A stretch of 64,000 bases of DNA. Origin: Paenibacillus algicola. Lineage in GTDB: Bacteria > Bacillota > Bacilli > Paenibacillales > Paenibacillaceae. The notes under the pieces are model-generated. The model was not told the DNA's origin, did not search any database, and saw nothing but the letters and a program-made list of their open reading frames with translations. Position numbers and translations under genes: made by a program. The stretch covers positions 3,796,501-3,860,500 of the forward strand of contig NZ_CP040396.1 of the NCBI RefSeq assembly GCF_005577435.1. Direction: 5' to 3'. This document shows positions 9,801 to 18,385 of the stretch, one piece after another. Every line of letters starts with the position of its first letter. Position 1 is the first letter of the stretch.

Positions 9801-12321
9801 CATTCAGAATGTACAGCTGCGTACCCAGAGTTGGACGGCCGATTGGCACGGCCCCCGGCTCCAAGGAACGCAGATCCGGCAGCCGGGTGTACACCGTGAC
9901 ATCTGTGCATTCGGTCGGTCCGTAGGTATTTACGATCTCTGCCTGGCAGGCTCCGGACTCGCTCCACGGGAGCAGTCGGTCCGGGGCGATCGGCTCGCCG
10001 CCCAGAAATACATGCCGCAGGCTGCGCAGCTGAGCGTAGCCGCTCTCCGCCGCTTCGTCCAGCAGCGGGTAGAAGGCGCTTGGCGTTCCATTTAGCAGCG
10101 TGATGCGATGGCGCTCGAGAAGCTCATTCACCTCGCGCGGATCGTACAGCCCGGACGGCAGCAGCACCAGCTCCCCGCCGGTCATCAGCGGAGCGAACAG
10201 ATTTTTTTGCGTCAGGTCAAAGCTTGGCGAGGTGATCAGCAGCACGTGATCGGCTGCGTTCATCTGAAACTCCTGTGTGTACCACTGCATCAGCCGGGCG
10301 AACCCGCTTCGGTACACACTCGCTCCCTTGGGCCGGCCGGTTGAGCCTGAGGTAAAGATGATATACATCAGCTGCTCCGGCTCCACCGGAAGCCCCAGGT
10401 TCCTGCTGTCTTCCGACTGCAGCTCTTCCTCCAGCCCATCCACACTTAGCAGCATAATGGGAGAGGCTGCGCCCTGCTCGCTAGGAGTTTGGCTAGGCGT
10501 CTCGCTGCCGATCCCGCCAACCGCCTGTGCCGCCTTCCCTGCCACTTCAGTCAACGCCTGCTTCGTCAGCAGCACGCTCACGCCCGCCTGCTCCAGCATG
10601 TACGCCAGCCGCTCCTGCGGCAATGCCGGATCGAGCGGCACATACACGCCGCCGGCCTTCAGCACGGCGAGCAGGCTGACCACCAGCTCGCGACTGCGGT
10701 CCAGGCATACCCCGATCCGGTCTCCGCTCCGGACCCCCTGCGCGATGAGCCTCCGGGCAAGGCGGTTGGCCTGTCCGTTCAGCTCTCCATAGCTCAGGCT
10801 GCCACCCCCGGACCTTACGGCAGTCTGCCCCGGTGTTGCTGCAGCCTGCTGCTCTATGCGGAGCAGCACCTCCTCAGGCTCGCCCTCGCCGCTCGCAGGA
10901 TTCCACTCCTCCAGCTGCCGGCGGCGCTCTTCCTCACTGAGCAGCTCCAGACGGGACACTGCCTGCTCCGGGTCCTGCACAGCGCTTTGCAGCAGCTGCT
11001 GAAAATGCTCCATCATGCGGGACACTTCATCCTGTGAAAACAAGTTACTGCGGTACTCCAATGCCCCGCTCATCTGCTCTTCTTGATCCACCAGCTCCAG
11101 CAGCAGATCGAATTTGGCTGTTCGGCGCTCCACCTCGATCCTTTCAGCATCCAGTCCCTTCAGCTCTAGCTGGAGATCCCGATGCTGATACACAAACATA
11201 GCCTGGAATAAAGAGGTAGTGGCCGAACGAGCGGGAAGCACAGCCTCCACGACTTTTTCAAATGGCACTTCTTGATGGGGGTAGGCTTCCAGTACCGTAC
11301 CTTTGACCTGCTGCAGCACCGTGCGGAATGAAGCTGTGGGCTCGATCGCTGTGCGAATAACGAGCGTATTCACAAAAAAACCGATCACACCCTCCACTTC
11401 CTCCAACTCCCGCCCCGCTGACGGCGTCCCCACCAGCACATCCTTTTGACCGGAATAGCGGTACAGCCACACCTTATACACCGCCAGCAGCAGTATAAAC
11501 GGAGTGACCTCCTCCTGTCGGCAGACAGCCCGGATGTCCTGCGTAACGCCCTGGCTCAGAGTGAACTTGCAGGTTCTCCCTTCATGGCTTCCAGGTGAGC
11601 TCCGCGGAGAGGCAGCAGGCAGCTGCAATATCGGCAGCTCGCCGGATAATTGCTGCTTCCAGTACTCCAGATGGTGCTGCAGAACCTCGTCTTTCATCCA
11701 TTCTTTTTGAAAATGGGCGTAATCCGCATATTGCACCGGCAGCTCCGGAAGCTGCAGCTTCTGTCCCTCCACCTCGGCGTTATAGAAGGCAGACAGCTCG
11801 CGGATCAATATTTCTACGGACCAGCCATCCGATATAATATGGTGCAGGTTCACCAAGAGCAGATGCTCCCGCTCCTCCAGCCGTATGAGAGAAATCCGGA
11901 TTAACGGTCCGCTATGCAGATCAAACGCCGCTGCGGCATCCAGCTCTGCCAGGCCTGCTGCTCTTTTCCAGCGCAATTCCGGCGCCAAGTCGGACAAGTG
12001 GATCACCGGCAGCTCAAAGGATACGTCCTCTTCGACAACCTGTACAAGCTCTCCATCCTTCTCCATAAAAGTGGTACGCAAGCTGTCATGCCTCTGCATC
12101 ACACGCTCAAAAGCCCGCTCCAGCGCTGGAACATGAACCACTCCGCGAAGTGCAATCGCGGCCGGCATATTGTATACGGATTGATCAGCCAGCAGCTGGT
12201 GCACAACCCAGAGCCTGTTCTGGGCAAAAGAAGCCTCGAACGCATATCTGGCACGTTCAGTCGTGCTGCTGACTGCCTCGGCGGACAGATCCGCGGGTGC
12301 ATCAGAGCCGGATTTTTTCAT
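3811..12321 (-). CDS. Non-ribosomal peptide synthetase, C-A-PCP-C-PCP-C-A-PCP
   Basis: 2836 residues. C1 (about 25-460, HHIISDGWS near 157); A1 (about 480-1060, with FTSGSTGRPKG and NTYGPTECTD); PCP1 Ser near 1093; C2 (about 1125-1570, HHIISDGVS near 1275); a linker of about 50 residues with no A domain; PCP2 Ser near 1673; C3 (about 1720-2160, HHIISDAWS near 1870); A2 (about 2180-2700, FTSGTTGRPKG near 2362); PCP3 Ser near 2758. No epimerase or thioesterase. Hand alignment to GrsA numbering gives specificity residues D-L-K-N-F-G-T-D-V-K for A1 and D-V-R-H-F-A-L-L-A-K for A2; I cannot assign substrates. Module 2 must be charged in trans, or by A1 or A2. The start at 12321 has AAAGGAG 8 bases upstream and lies about 40 bases after the previous gene. 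A1-PCP1 is nearly identical to the block in the upstream NRPS. Confidence 0.94.
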   Translation of the reverse strand: MKKSGSDAPADLSAEAVSSTTERARYAFEASFAQNRLWVVHQLLADQSVYNMPAAIALRGVVHVPALERAFERVMQRHDSLRTTFMEKDGELVQVVEEDVSFELPVIHLSDLAPELRWKRAAGLAELDAAAAFDLHSGPLIRISLIRLEEREHLLLVNLHHIISDGWSVEILIRELSAFYNAEVEGQKLQLPELPVQYADYAHFQKEWMKDEVLQHHLEYWKQQLSGELPILQLPAASPRSSPGSHEGRTCKFTLSQGVTQDIRAVCRQEEVTPFILLLAVYKVWLYRYSGQKDVLVGTPSAGRELEEVEGVIGFFVNTLVIRTAIEPTASFRTVLQQVKGTVLEAYPHQEVPFEKVVEAVLPARSATTSLFQAMFVYQHRDLQLELKGLDAERIEVERRTAKFDLLLELVDQEEQMSGALEYRSNLFSQDEVSRMMEHFQQLLQSAVQDPEQAVSRLELLSEEERRRQLEEWNPASGEGEPEEVLLRIEQQAAATPGQTAVRSGGGSLSYGELNGQANRLARRLIAQGVRSGDRIGVCLDRSRELVVSLLAVLKAGGVYVPLDPALPQERLAYMLEQAGVSVLLTKQALTEVAGKAAQAVGGIGSETPSQTPSEQGAASPIMLLSVDGLEEELQSEDSRNLGLPVEPEQLMYIIFTSGSTGRPKGASVYRSGFARLMQWYTQEFQMNAADHVLLITSPSFDLTQKNLFAPLMTGGELVLLPSGLYDPREVNELLERHRITLLNGTPSAFYPLLDEAAESGYAQLRSLRHVFLGGEPIAPDRLLPWSESGACQAEIVNTYGPTECTDVTVYTRLPDLRSLEPGAVPIGRPTLGTQLYILNEGLGLVPIGVPGELCIAGGQVGGGYLGDELKTAEKFVDHPYGEGHSSKLYRTGDLAKYRPDGTVVYLGRMDHQVKIRGYRIELGEIEAALRECSGVKEAVVVARDDEAGENRLIAYVVPGDANPADAQTGGIAETAAEWATEATTETAAAQPAAASADRPPAELQRTWRTALQQRLPEYMVPGAFILLDEMPLSPNGKVDRRGLPDPGVWKAPGADYVAPRTPLEQGMAEVWAEVLGVDRVGVHDHFFELGGHSLSAMSLLSRMKSKLGREWTLAELFDLPTIAGLTSQQTEEAAPSLAPIPAAAERAYYPLSPAQKRLYVLHELEPESTRYNMPLMLELSGTLDLDRFTHAWEQLVERHESLRTSFRMVNNEPFQHIEPTVELELKLLQGVTEMEAKRLISSWIQPFDIQRAPLFRVSAIELDHGQSRILFDMHHIISDGVSVSQLTHEFMRAYEQQPLTPLRLQYKDYTMWYLEQLDTPAMKVSEAFWLDHLRGYDYSQGGRSDTVSASLNSLTNNGLNNSNNNLLTTLTKASHTHTGEVRSINVSAEITAGLRELASRTCSTLFMVFLSACTAWLSACTSREEVVVGTVAANRNHPDTNNVIGMFANTLPLRSRVDRRLTALQYLEQVRCMTIEALKHAAYPFEEMVRKLPVKRGPGQNPLFDTLFVMQNTASEELHLDGQPLRQCRLEQGIAKFHLTVEAVEVKDGFTLYMEYNTAAFSAEAVEDMGEQLLQRLQLLAWQPQLTLQELDELCASGKGYPPAGPSLGTAPAFSAAKIDSDRSSSSPQSADPLESPAPRTSTEKEIAEIWQEVLRTAPIGIHDDFFDIGGHSILAAQVASRIRSAFEIQFPLRTLFEHPTVYGIATLLEKSRQIAPETIFSANAADAPVMARVTREGGVPLSFAQQRLWFLDRLSPGSAAYNIFGAVSMSGPLDKACLARALERLIARHEALRTTFHLEGEPIQRVSAASSFTLRIKDLQSGSMEQRQAEAERLAAQEMAQSFDLERGPLLSVLLLQLKELEYHLLITMHHIISDAWSIGIFVRELGQLYREARYHLPPGLSELKVQYADYAAWQNEAISQDEWTRQQSYWMRQLGGELPVLELPADYPRPERPGYRGGRVKQRVAPQVQQQLQELCRTGQATLFMALLAAFAVLLKRLSQQEDFVIGSPIAGRSQAETEPLIGCFLNTLALRLDVSGDPTFTQLLRRTRAVCLDAYSHQDIPFEKLVELVQPERHISRNPIFDVMINHVNTPGYEAELMEMQISPLELGEPQAKFALTLYIHERDDGLELEFVYQKDLYSAARMQELAAQYVHLLSQLSMNPEAVISSCSLVTPRSLSLLPNPAEPLEEPRFPAVTELLEAVIARQPASPAISHRQKQWTYGELGEAVEQLAARLLEEGLQRGEAVALTGRRSFGLVAAMLGVMKAGGVLLTIGPGTLPERGKGMLALAGARRWIDVGSEDREERWLREEAWTHLYLLQENGILAAAEGAPASVPPGAASPEVWPTLQPDDPAYIFFTSGTTGRPKGILGCHKGLSHFLTWQRETFGIGPGDRAAQLTGLAFDVVLRDILTPLISGAVLCLPDEERDVSAAAILPWMDKNRITILHTVPSLAQSWLGQGQSRPLTALRAVFFAGEPLPGFLIRDWRDAFGSSAEIINLYGPTETTLAKYFYRVPAQGSLPPVQPVGSPLPQTQLLVLGPDRRLCGIGEMGELVIRTPFRTLGYLSAEDQEQGRFASSPFTQEEQDLLYFSGDLGHYLPDGSLQIAGRRDDQVKIRGMRVELGEIQSVLAGYEGVQEVAIAACPAPDGGKRLAAYYVSAPEGVSLAELRSYARSRLPGYMVPGAFIPLEELPLTPNGKIDRARLPDPAEAFDRNASALSYSAPQDSLEQMLEGIWCRLLGVERVGRYDNFFDLGGHSLLLLQAKTQLSDALGRDIPVVELFQYPTLSSLAAHLKQGSEPAAATGEVHRHRADMRQQSLEQRRQARLKGGRHRNT
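9041..10986. repeat. A-PCP direct repeat, copy 2 (within the second NRPS)
   Basis: About 1.95 kb, almost base-for-base the same as 12548-14517. The match runs from the PCP Ser region, through the whole A domain, to the end of the preceding C domain, and stops sharply at AGCGCT. Differences are scattered single bases plus a 24-base (8-codon) gap in the alanine-rich stretch between A8 and A10. The shared block suggests recent duplication or gene conversion; the flanking C domains are unrelated in detail. Confidence 0.92.
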
Positions 12322-12360
12322 TAGTACCACTCCTTTCTTCAAGCCTGTATTCAGAGGGGT

Positions 12361-15300
12361 CTATTCATGGATGCGATGCTGACTTCTGGACAGCTTGGTC
12401 ATCTTCGGCCGGACGGCGGGTGGAGCCGGCATGGATTCCAGCTTCCCGGCCAGCTCAGCCAGAGTCGGTGCTTCAAACATATGCTGAACCTCCAGCTTGA
12501 CGTTCAGTCGCGAACGGATCTTGGATATGACCTGGACCGCCAGAAGCGAATGACCTCCTAATTCAAAAAAGTGATCATGAACCCCGACCCGGTCCACCCC
12601 CAGCACCTCGGCCCACACTTCAGCCATGCCCTGCTCCAGCGGGGTTCGTGGAGCGACATAGTCTGCTCCCGGTGCCTTCCAGACTCCCGGGTCCGGCAGT
12701 CCCCGGCGGTCTACCTTGCCGTTTGGAGACAGCGGCATTTCATCCAGCAGGAGGAATGCTCCCGGCACCATGTACTCTGGCAGCCGTTGCTGCAATGCGG
12801 TCCGCCAGGTCCGCTGCAGCTCCGCTGGAGGTCTGTCAGCGGAAGCTGCAGCGGGTTGGGCTGCAGCCGTTTCTGTGGTCGCTTCTGCAGCCGGCTCTGC
12901 GGTCGCTTCTGCGGCCCATTCTGCAGCCGCTTCGGCGATACCTCCCGTCTGCGCATCCGCAGGATTTGCACCTCCCGGCACTACGTACACAATCAGCCGG
13001 TTCTCCCCAGCTTCATCGGCTCGGGCTACGACCACTGCTTCCTTGACCCCGCTGCACTCCCGCAATGCGGCTTCAATCTCGCCCAGCTCAATCCGGTATC
13101 CTCTAATCTTCACCTGGTGGTCCATGCGTCCCAGATAGACCACCGTCCCGTCCGGCCTGTACTTCGCCAGATCGCCGGTCCGGTACAGCTTAGAAGAGTG
13201 CCCTTCGCCGTACGGATGGTCTACAAATTTCTCGGCGGTCTTCAGCTCGTCTCCTACATACCCGCCGCCGACCTGTCCCCCGGCGATGCATAGCTCACCC
13301 GGTACCCCGATGGGCACCAGCCCCAGTCCTTCGTTCAGGATGTACAGCTGCGTACCCGGAGTTGGACGGCCGATTGGCACGGCCCCCGGCTCCAAGGAAC
13401 GCAGATCCGGCAGCCGGGTGTACACCGTGACATCTGTGCATTCGGTCGGTCCGTAGGTATTTACGATCTCTGCCTGGCAGGCTCCGGACTCGCTCCACGG
13501 GAGCAGTCGGTCCGGGGCGATCGGCTCGCCGCCCAGAAATACATGCCGCAGGCTGCGCAGCTGAGCGTAGCCGCTCTCCGCCGCTTCGTCCAGCAGCGGG
13601 TAGAAGGCGCTTGGCGTTCCATTTAGCAGCGTGATGCGGTGGCGCTCGAGAAGCTCATTCACCTCGCGCGGATCGTACAGCCCGGACGGCAGCAGCACCA
13701 GCTCCCCGCCGGTCATCAGCGGAGCGAACAGATTTTTTTGCGTCAGGTCAAAGCTTGGCGAGGTGATCAGCAGCACGTGATCGGCTGCGTTCATCTGAAA
13801 CTCCTGTGTGTACCACTGCATCAGCCGGGCGAACCCGCTTCGGTACACACTCGCTCCCTTGGGCCGGCCGGTTGAGCCTGAGGTAAAGATGATATACATC
13901 AGCTGCTCCGGCTCCACCGGAAGCCCCAGGTTCCCGCTGTCCTGCGACTGCAGCTCTTCCTCCAGCCCATCCACACTTAGCAGCATAATGGGAGAGGCTG
14001 CGCCCTGCTCGCTAGGCGTTTGGCTAGGCGTCTCGCTGCCGATCCCGCCAACCGCCTGTGCCGCCTTCCCTGCCACTTCAATCAACGCCTGCTTCGTCAG
14101 CAGCACGCTCACGCCCGCCTGCTCCAGCATGTACGCCAGCCGCTCCTGCGGCAATGCCGGATCGAGCGGCACATACACGCCGCCGGCCTTCAGCACGGCG
14201 AGCAGGCTGACCACCAGCTCGCGACTGCGGTCCAGGCATACCCCGATCCGGTCTCCGCGCCGGACCCCCTGCGCGATGAGCCTCCGGGCAAGGCGGTTGG
14301 CCTGTCCGTTCAGCTCTCCATAGCTCAGGCTGCCACCCTCGGACCTTACGGCAGTCTGCCCCGGTGTTGCTGCAGCCTGCTGCTCTATGCGGAGCAGCAC
14401 CTCCTCAGGCTCGCCCTTGCCGCTCGCAGGGTTCCACTCCTCCAGCTGCCGGCGGCGCTCTTCCTCACTGAGCAGCTCCAGACGGGACACTGCCTGCTCC
14501 GGGTCCTGCACAGCGCTCTCCACTACCTTCAGAAGCAGCGCCGAGAAAGAATGGGCCGTCTCCCGCCGCAAGCGGGCGGTGTCGTACTCCATACAACCCA
14601 GCAGCTCTTCCCCTGCCTGTCCCATCACGATCGACAAATCGAACTGCGGATGACTGGGTGCCACATCCATCAGCTCCAGCTCCAGCCCGCCAAGCGTAAG
14701 CCTCGCTCCTGGAATTCCTACGGCAGCGGCAGCCAGCTCCTCCTGTCCCAGCACCGGAGCATGCAGCGTAAACATCACATTGAACAGCGGATTTCCCTGG
14801 GTCCGCCGGGTGTGCAGCCGCTCGACAATGTGCGAGAACGGATACTCCTGATGCTTCAGCGCCCCTGTAACGGTCTCATGCACCCGAAGCAGGAGGCTTC
14901 GGAATGACTCCTGTGGTACAAATGAATTTCGGAGCACGACCGGATTGACAAAATAACCAACCGTTTCGCGATCCTGATGCTGCAGCCGTCCCGAGGTGGG
15001 ACTGCCAATCGCTGCCTCCTCCTGGGATAATCCCCGGTGAAGCATCGTGAACATGGCCGCGAGCAGGCAGGTATAGAGCGTCACTCCGTTATCCTTCGCC
15101 AGCTGCCGCAGCCTGGTCGTTAACTCAGCCGGAAGCGCAAAAAAGATTTTCTCTCCCTTGCCGTTCTTCGCCGGCTCCGATGCTTCTGGCGGCGAATGCT
15201 CCAGCAGCATCGGCTCCAGTCCCGCCAGACGATCATGCCAGTACGCATTCAGCAGCTCGCCTTTATCTTGCAGCAACTGCTGCTGCCGCAGCCAGTAGCT

Positions 15301-17898
15301 GCCGTAAGAGTTCCCGGCTTCTCCTAATGCGACTGGTGCACCAGTGCTCATAGCGGCGTACAGCTGTCCCAGCTCTTTTGCAATCATCGCAAACGACCAG
15401 AAATCGCTGATCAGGTGATGAAAGGTGAAGGTTAACAGGGTTTCTCCCGGCTCGCCAAGGAGCAGCCCTATACGAAATAAAGGCTCCTGGTCCAGAAGGA
15501 ATGGCTTCGCGGCTTGACCCGTGACCCACTCCAGACGCTGCTTCTCACTCCAGCCGCGGGTATCGTGCCGTGACAGTGGAAGCTCTATCTGCTCCCTTAT
15601 TTTCAGCAACGGATCGCCGTTACTTTCCACAATGACAGCCCGGAGAAGAGAATGGCGCTGCTGCATCACCTTCATCGCTTGGAAGAAAGCTTCCTCCTCA
15701 AACTGCCCTGGCAGGCGAAAGGTTCGGGTAATGAAATACATGCGGCTGCCGGGTTGCAGCTTTTGCAGAAACCATAAGGCGCGCTGTCCCGCAGATAGCG
15801 GAAACTCTGTAAGATGCCCACCTTCTTCAGTGCGCTTCTCCAGCGATGGCCTTCCGCCAGCCGCCTGCTGCCGGATCAACGCCGCCAGCTTCTTCACTGT
15901 CGGCCCTTCCAGCAGTCGGTCCAGCTCCAGCTCCAGCTGAAATGCGTCTTCAATGCGAGCTTTGAGCTCCAGAACATGGATGGAGTCCAGCCCGAGCGCC
16001 GGAAGCGGAAGCTCCAGCGGAGGAGCCATCCCTTTGAGCAATTGGGTGATCTGCTCCACTAAAAACCCCGTGACCTCGTCCTCTTCTCCATTACTGCTCC
16101 AGTGTAGCCCAGCCTCCTCAGCTTGGTCCCAGCTGGCATTCGTATCGGGTCCGGCCGCAGCTTGAGGCTTTAGATAAGCCGCCGCAATATCCAGGCTCTG
16201 ATTCAGATAAGCTTGCTTGCACAGGCTGCGCTGAATTTTACCGCTGGAGGTTTTATGGATGGATGCCGGCTTGACCAGCACGATATCATAGACCTGCAGC
16301 TCGAAGCCGGTCGAGACCGCTTGCCGGATCGCCATAAATACCTCATCGGGGTCACTTCTGCGCTGAGCCCGCTCCAGCTCGCATACGACAACCAGCCTTT
16401 CTTCTCCCTCTATCTCTACCGGGAACGCAGCTGCATTGCCAGAGCTTACCGCCGGATGACTGTCAGCTATAGCATATTCAATATCCTGAGGGTAATAATT
16501 GCGGCCCCTTATAATAATCAGATCCTTCATACGGCCTGTAATGTAGAGCTCTCCGGCATCTACAAAGCCCAGATCGCCTGTACGAAGGAACGGGCCTTCC
16601 CCCGTGTCTGAAAGGTACGCATTAAAGGTTGCTGCCGTCTGCTCCTCCCGCCTCCAATATCCCTGGGCCACGCTCTGCCCGGATACCCAGATCTCACCGA
16701 TCTTTCCCGGGGCTTGTCTGGCCGCAGACTCTGGGTGGACAATGACTACAGACGGATCTTTACTTAAGACCGTTCCGGAGCTGATCAAGCTGCGCTGACC
16801 GGCAGATAAGGGCGTTGCCGTCTCTATGACGCCTTCTTCGAGCGCATTGCGTTCCACATGCTTCTTCACCGGCCCTTTGCCGCGCGCTGCTCCGGACACG
16901 AACAGTGTGGACTCTGCCAGGCCGTAGCACGGGTAGAAGGAGGAATAGGCAAAGCCGCTCATTTGAAATCCATCTGCAAAACGCCGCAGCGTTTCCTCCT
17001 GAATCGGCTCTGACCCTGTGAAGGCACAGACCCAGCGGCTTAAATCAAGCTGCTCCCGGGCTTGTGGAGCAATCTTTTTGAGGCAATGCTCAAAGGCAAA
17101 GTTGGAGCCCCCGCTAACCGTAGCTTGACGGTCAGATATAGCCTGCAGCCAGTGCAAGGGACGCTGGATAAAGTGAGCAGGTGTCATCAGGGTTACCGGA
17201 AAGCCGGTATACAGCGGCTGCAAAATGCCGCCAATCAGGCCCATATCATGATAGGGTGGAAGCCAGATCACACTTCGGTCGTCTTCATTTAACTGGAAGG
17301 CTTCTTGAATCAGTTGAAGGTTGTGCAAAATGTTGAGGTGGCTCAGCATAACACCCTTCGGTGCTGCAGTAGAGCCGGACGTGTACTGGAGAAAAGCAAG
17401 CTGCGGCTTATTCTTTAATACGAGCTGAGGAAATAATGCTCTGTTCTCACCTGCCCAGTCCTCTGTCACCGACCATGTCAGGCGCTGAAGGACAGGATGT
17501 TCTGGCAGCTTGGTTTGAAGACGGGATAAGGTAGGGGTGTCGGTCAGCGCAAAGCTGGCATCACAATCATCAATAATCGAGGTTACACGAAGGAGGTGGG
17601 CATTCAGACGCGGCGGATACGCAGGTACAGCGACAACGCCTGCATACATACAGCCAAAAAAAGCAGCAATATAATCCAGTCCCGGCGGATACAGCAGAAG
17701 TGCACGCTGACCTTCGGCACCGTGAAGAGCAAACCAGCCTGCCAGTGCACGGGCGCGGGCATCCAGCTCGCTGTACGTCATTACCGTATCCTCACCATGC
17801 TCGGTCATCATGCGGTAAGCCTCCCGGCTTCCCTGATGGACCGCGCGCCAGGACAACAGGTCTGTTAACGTGTTCATCTCTTTCATCGTATGAAGCAT
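12361..17898 (-). CDS. Lipo-initiating NRPS: FAAL-ACP-C-A-PCP
   Basis: 1845 residues; first gene of the operon. Fatty-acyl-AMP ligase at about 10-580 (YTSGSTAAPKG near 172-182, LPPYHDMGLIGG, YGLAEST), which activates a fatty acid. ACP Ser near 638 in LGLDSIH receives the acyl chain. The C domain (about 665-1105, HHLISDFWS near 826) joins it to the first amino acid, which is selected by the A domain (about 1115-1640, code read as D-L-K-N-F-G-T-D-V-K, A10 PNGKVDRR). PCP Ser near 1783 in GGHSLL. The product should therefore carry an N-terminal fatty acyl group. Three nearby starts exist: the ATG at 17898 sits 7 bases from GGAGGAG, while the ATG at 17904 is only one base away from it and the one at 17934 has no clear site, so I chose 17898. 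Confidence 0.94.
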   Translation of the reverse strand: MLHTMKEMNTLTDLLSWRAVHQGSREAYRMMTEHGEDTVMTYSELDARARALAGWFALHGAEGQRALLLYPPGLDYIAAFFGCMYAGVVAVPAYPPRLNAHLLRVTSIIDDCDASFALTDTPTLSRLQTKLPEHPVLQRLTWSVTEDWAGENRALFPQLVLKNKPQLAFLQYTSGSTAAPKGVMLSHLNILHNLQLIQEAFQLNEDDRSVIWLPPYHDMGLIGGILQPLYTGFPVTLMTPAHFIQRPLHWLQAISDRQATVSGGSNFAFEHCLKKIAPQAREQLDLSRWVCAFTGSEPIQEETLRRFADGFQMSGFAYSSFYPCYGLAESTLFVSGAARGKGPVKKHVERNALEEGVIETATPLSAGQRSLISSGTVLSKDPSVVIVHPESAARQAPGKIGEIWVSGQSVAQGYWRREEQTAATFNAYLSDTGEGPFLRTGDLGFVDAGELYITGRMKDLIIIRGRNYYPQDIEYAIADSHPAVSSGNAAAFPVEIEGEERLVVVCELERAQRRSDPDEVFMAIRQAVSTGFELQVYDIVLVKPASIHKTSSGKIQRSLCKQAYLNQSLDIAAAYLKPQAAAGPDTNASWDQAEEAGLHWSSNGEEDEVTGFLVEQITQLLKGMAPPLELPLPALGLDSIHVLELKARIEDAFQLELELDRLLEGPTVKKLAALIRQQAAGGRPSLEKRTEEGGHLTEFPLSAGQRALWFLQKLQPGSRMYFITRTFRLPGQFEEEAFFQAMKVMQQRHSLLRAVIVESNGDPLLKIREQIELPLSRHDTRGWSEKQRLEWVTGQAAKPFLLDQEPLFRIGLLLGEPGETLLTFTFHHLISDFWSFAMIAKELGQLYAAMSTGAPVALGEAGNSYGSYWLRQQQLLQDKGELLNAYWHDRLAGLEPMLLEHSPPEASEPAKNGKGEKIFFALPAELTTRLRQLAKDNGVTLYTCLLAAMFTMLHRGLSQEEAAIGSPTSGRLQHQDRETVGYFVNPVVLRNSFVPQESFRSLLLRVHETVTGALKHQEYPFSHIVERLHTRRTQGNPLFNVMFTLHAPVLGQEELAAAAVGIPGARLTLGGLELELMDVAPSHPQFDLSIVMGQAGEELLGCMEYDTARLRRETAHSFSALLLKVVESAVQDPEQAVSRLELLSEEERRRQLEEWNPASGKGEPEEVLLRIEQQAAATPGQTAVRSEGGSLSYGELNGQANRLARRLIAQGVRRGDRIGVCLDRSRELVVSLLAVLKAGGVYVPLDPALPQERLAYMLEQAGVSVLLTKQALIEVAGKAAQAVGGIGSETPSQTPSEQGAASPIMLLSVDGLEEELQSQDSGNLGLPVEPEQLMYIIFTSGSTGRPKGASVYRSGFARLMQWYTQEFQMNAADHVLLITSPSFDLTQKNLFAPLMTGGELVLLPSGLYDPREVNELLERHRITLLNGTPSAFYPLLDEAAESGYAQLRSLRHVFLGGEPIAPDRLLPWSESGACQAEIVNTYGPTECTDVTVYTRLPDLRSLEPGAVPIGRPTPGTQLYILNEGLGLVPIGVPGELCIAGGQVGGGYVGDELKTAEKFVDHPYGEGHSSKLYRTGDLAKYRPDGTVVYLGRMDHQVKIRGYRIELGEIEAALRECSGVKEAVVVARADEAGENRLIVYVVPGGANPADAQTGGIAEAAAEWAAEATAEPAAEATTETAAAQPAAASADRPPAELQRTWRTALQQRLPEYMVPGAFLLLDEMPLSPNGKVDRRGLPDPGVWKAPGADYVAPRTPLEQGMAEVWAEVLGVDRVGVHDHFFELGGHSLLAVQVISKIRSRLNVKLEVQHMFEAPTLAELAGKLESMPAPPAVRPKMTKLSRSQHRIHE
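12548..14517. repeat. A-PCP direct repeat, copy 1 (within the first NRPS)
   Basis: Partner of 9041-10986, in the same orientation, with the centres about 3.5 kb apart. This copy carries 8 extra codons in the Ala/Glu/Thr-rich linker. Recombination between the copies would delete about 3.5 kb and fuse the two synthetases in frame, so the pair is also a likely site of assembly collapse. Confidence 0.92.
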
Positions 17899-18109
17899 AT
17901 TCATTCTCCTCCCGCCTGAGAAAAGAAAAAGCATCCTGCTCTCTTCTCAGCGTAATCCCTCTCATGAAGGGTTCACTCTCTTGAACATACCTGATTATTC
18001 ATCGCTCAGCAGCAGGCAGTGGTGTCATTGGGAATTTGAATTAAATCATACATTATGTACAAATAAATGACCTGTCATGTAAATATGGAAAAATAAGCTT
18101 CTTTTCTGA

Positions 18110-18138
18110 ATGATAATACACATTTTCCCTTATTTCAA
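18110..18138 (-). promoter_or_regulatory. Candidate sigma-A promoter of the NRPS operon
   Basis: On the minus strand, TTGAAA (18138-18133), a 17-base spacer and TATCAT (18115-18110) lie about 210 bases ahead of the FAAL-NRPS start, in an AT-rich stretch. This is the best promoter-like match in the 17,899-18,284 gap and implies a leader of about 200 bases. A sequence with 12 of 14 matches to the cre consensus lies upstream at 18184-18197. No other gene or clear structure was seen in this gap. Confidence 0.4.
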
Positions 18139-18269
18139 CTACTTATTAGCCAATATTACAAAACATGTAATATATTTTTTCATTGTAAACGCTCAGTAAA
18201 GTGTTTTTTGGTAAACCTGACAAGTGAATTCATAGCGCGAAGACCCTTGAAATAAACCTAACTATATAA

Positions 18270-18312
18270 AAAAAACACAAACAATAATCCGCCCCCTCAA
18301 GGGAGCGGATTA
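18270..18312 (-). terminator. Rho-independent terminator after the beta-helix/SLH gene
   Basis: Arms TAATCCGC-C-CCC (18285-18296) and GGG-A-GCGGATTA (18301-18312) pair with one mismatch around a TCAA loop. On the minus strand the stem is followed by a T-rich run (TTGTTTGTGTTTTTTTT). It separates the surface-protein transcript from the NRPS promoter. Confidence 0.8.
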
Positions 18313-18385
18313 CCGTCAACTCAAGCATTTACCGCTTTTTATAGCAGGCATGGTTACTAGATTGCAGAATTTCAAATCTTGCAGC

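Noticed and set aside
18184..18197. cre site ahead of the NRPS operon
   Set aside because: Only 12 of 14 positions match (both misses at one end) and it lies about 46 bases upstream of the predicted -35 box; too weak to list as a feature.
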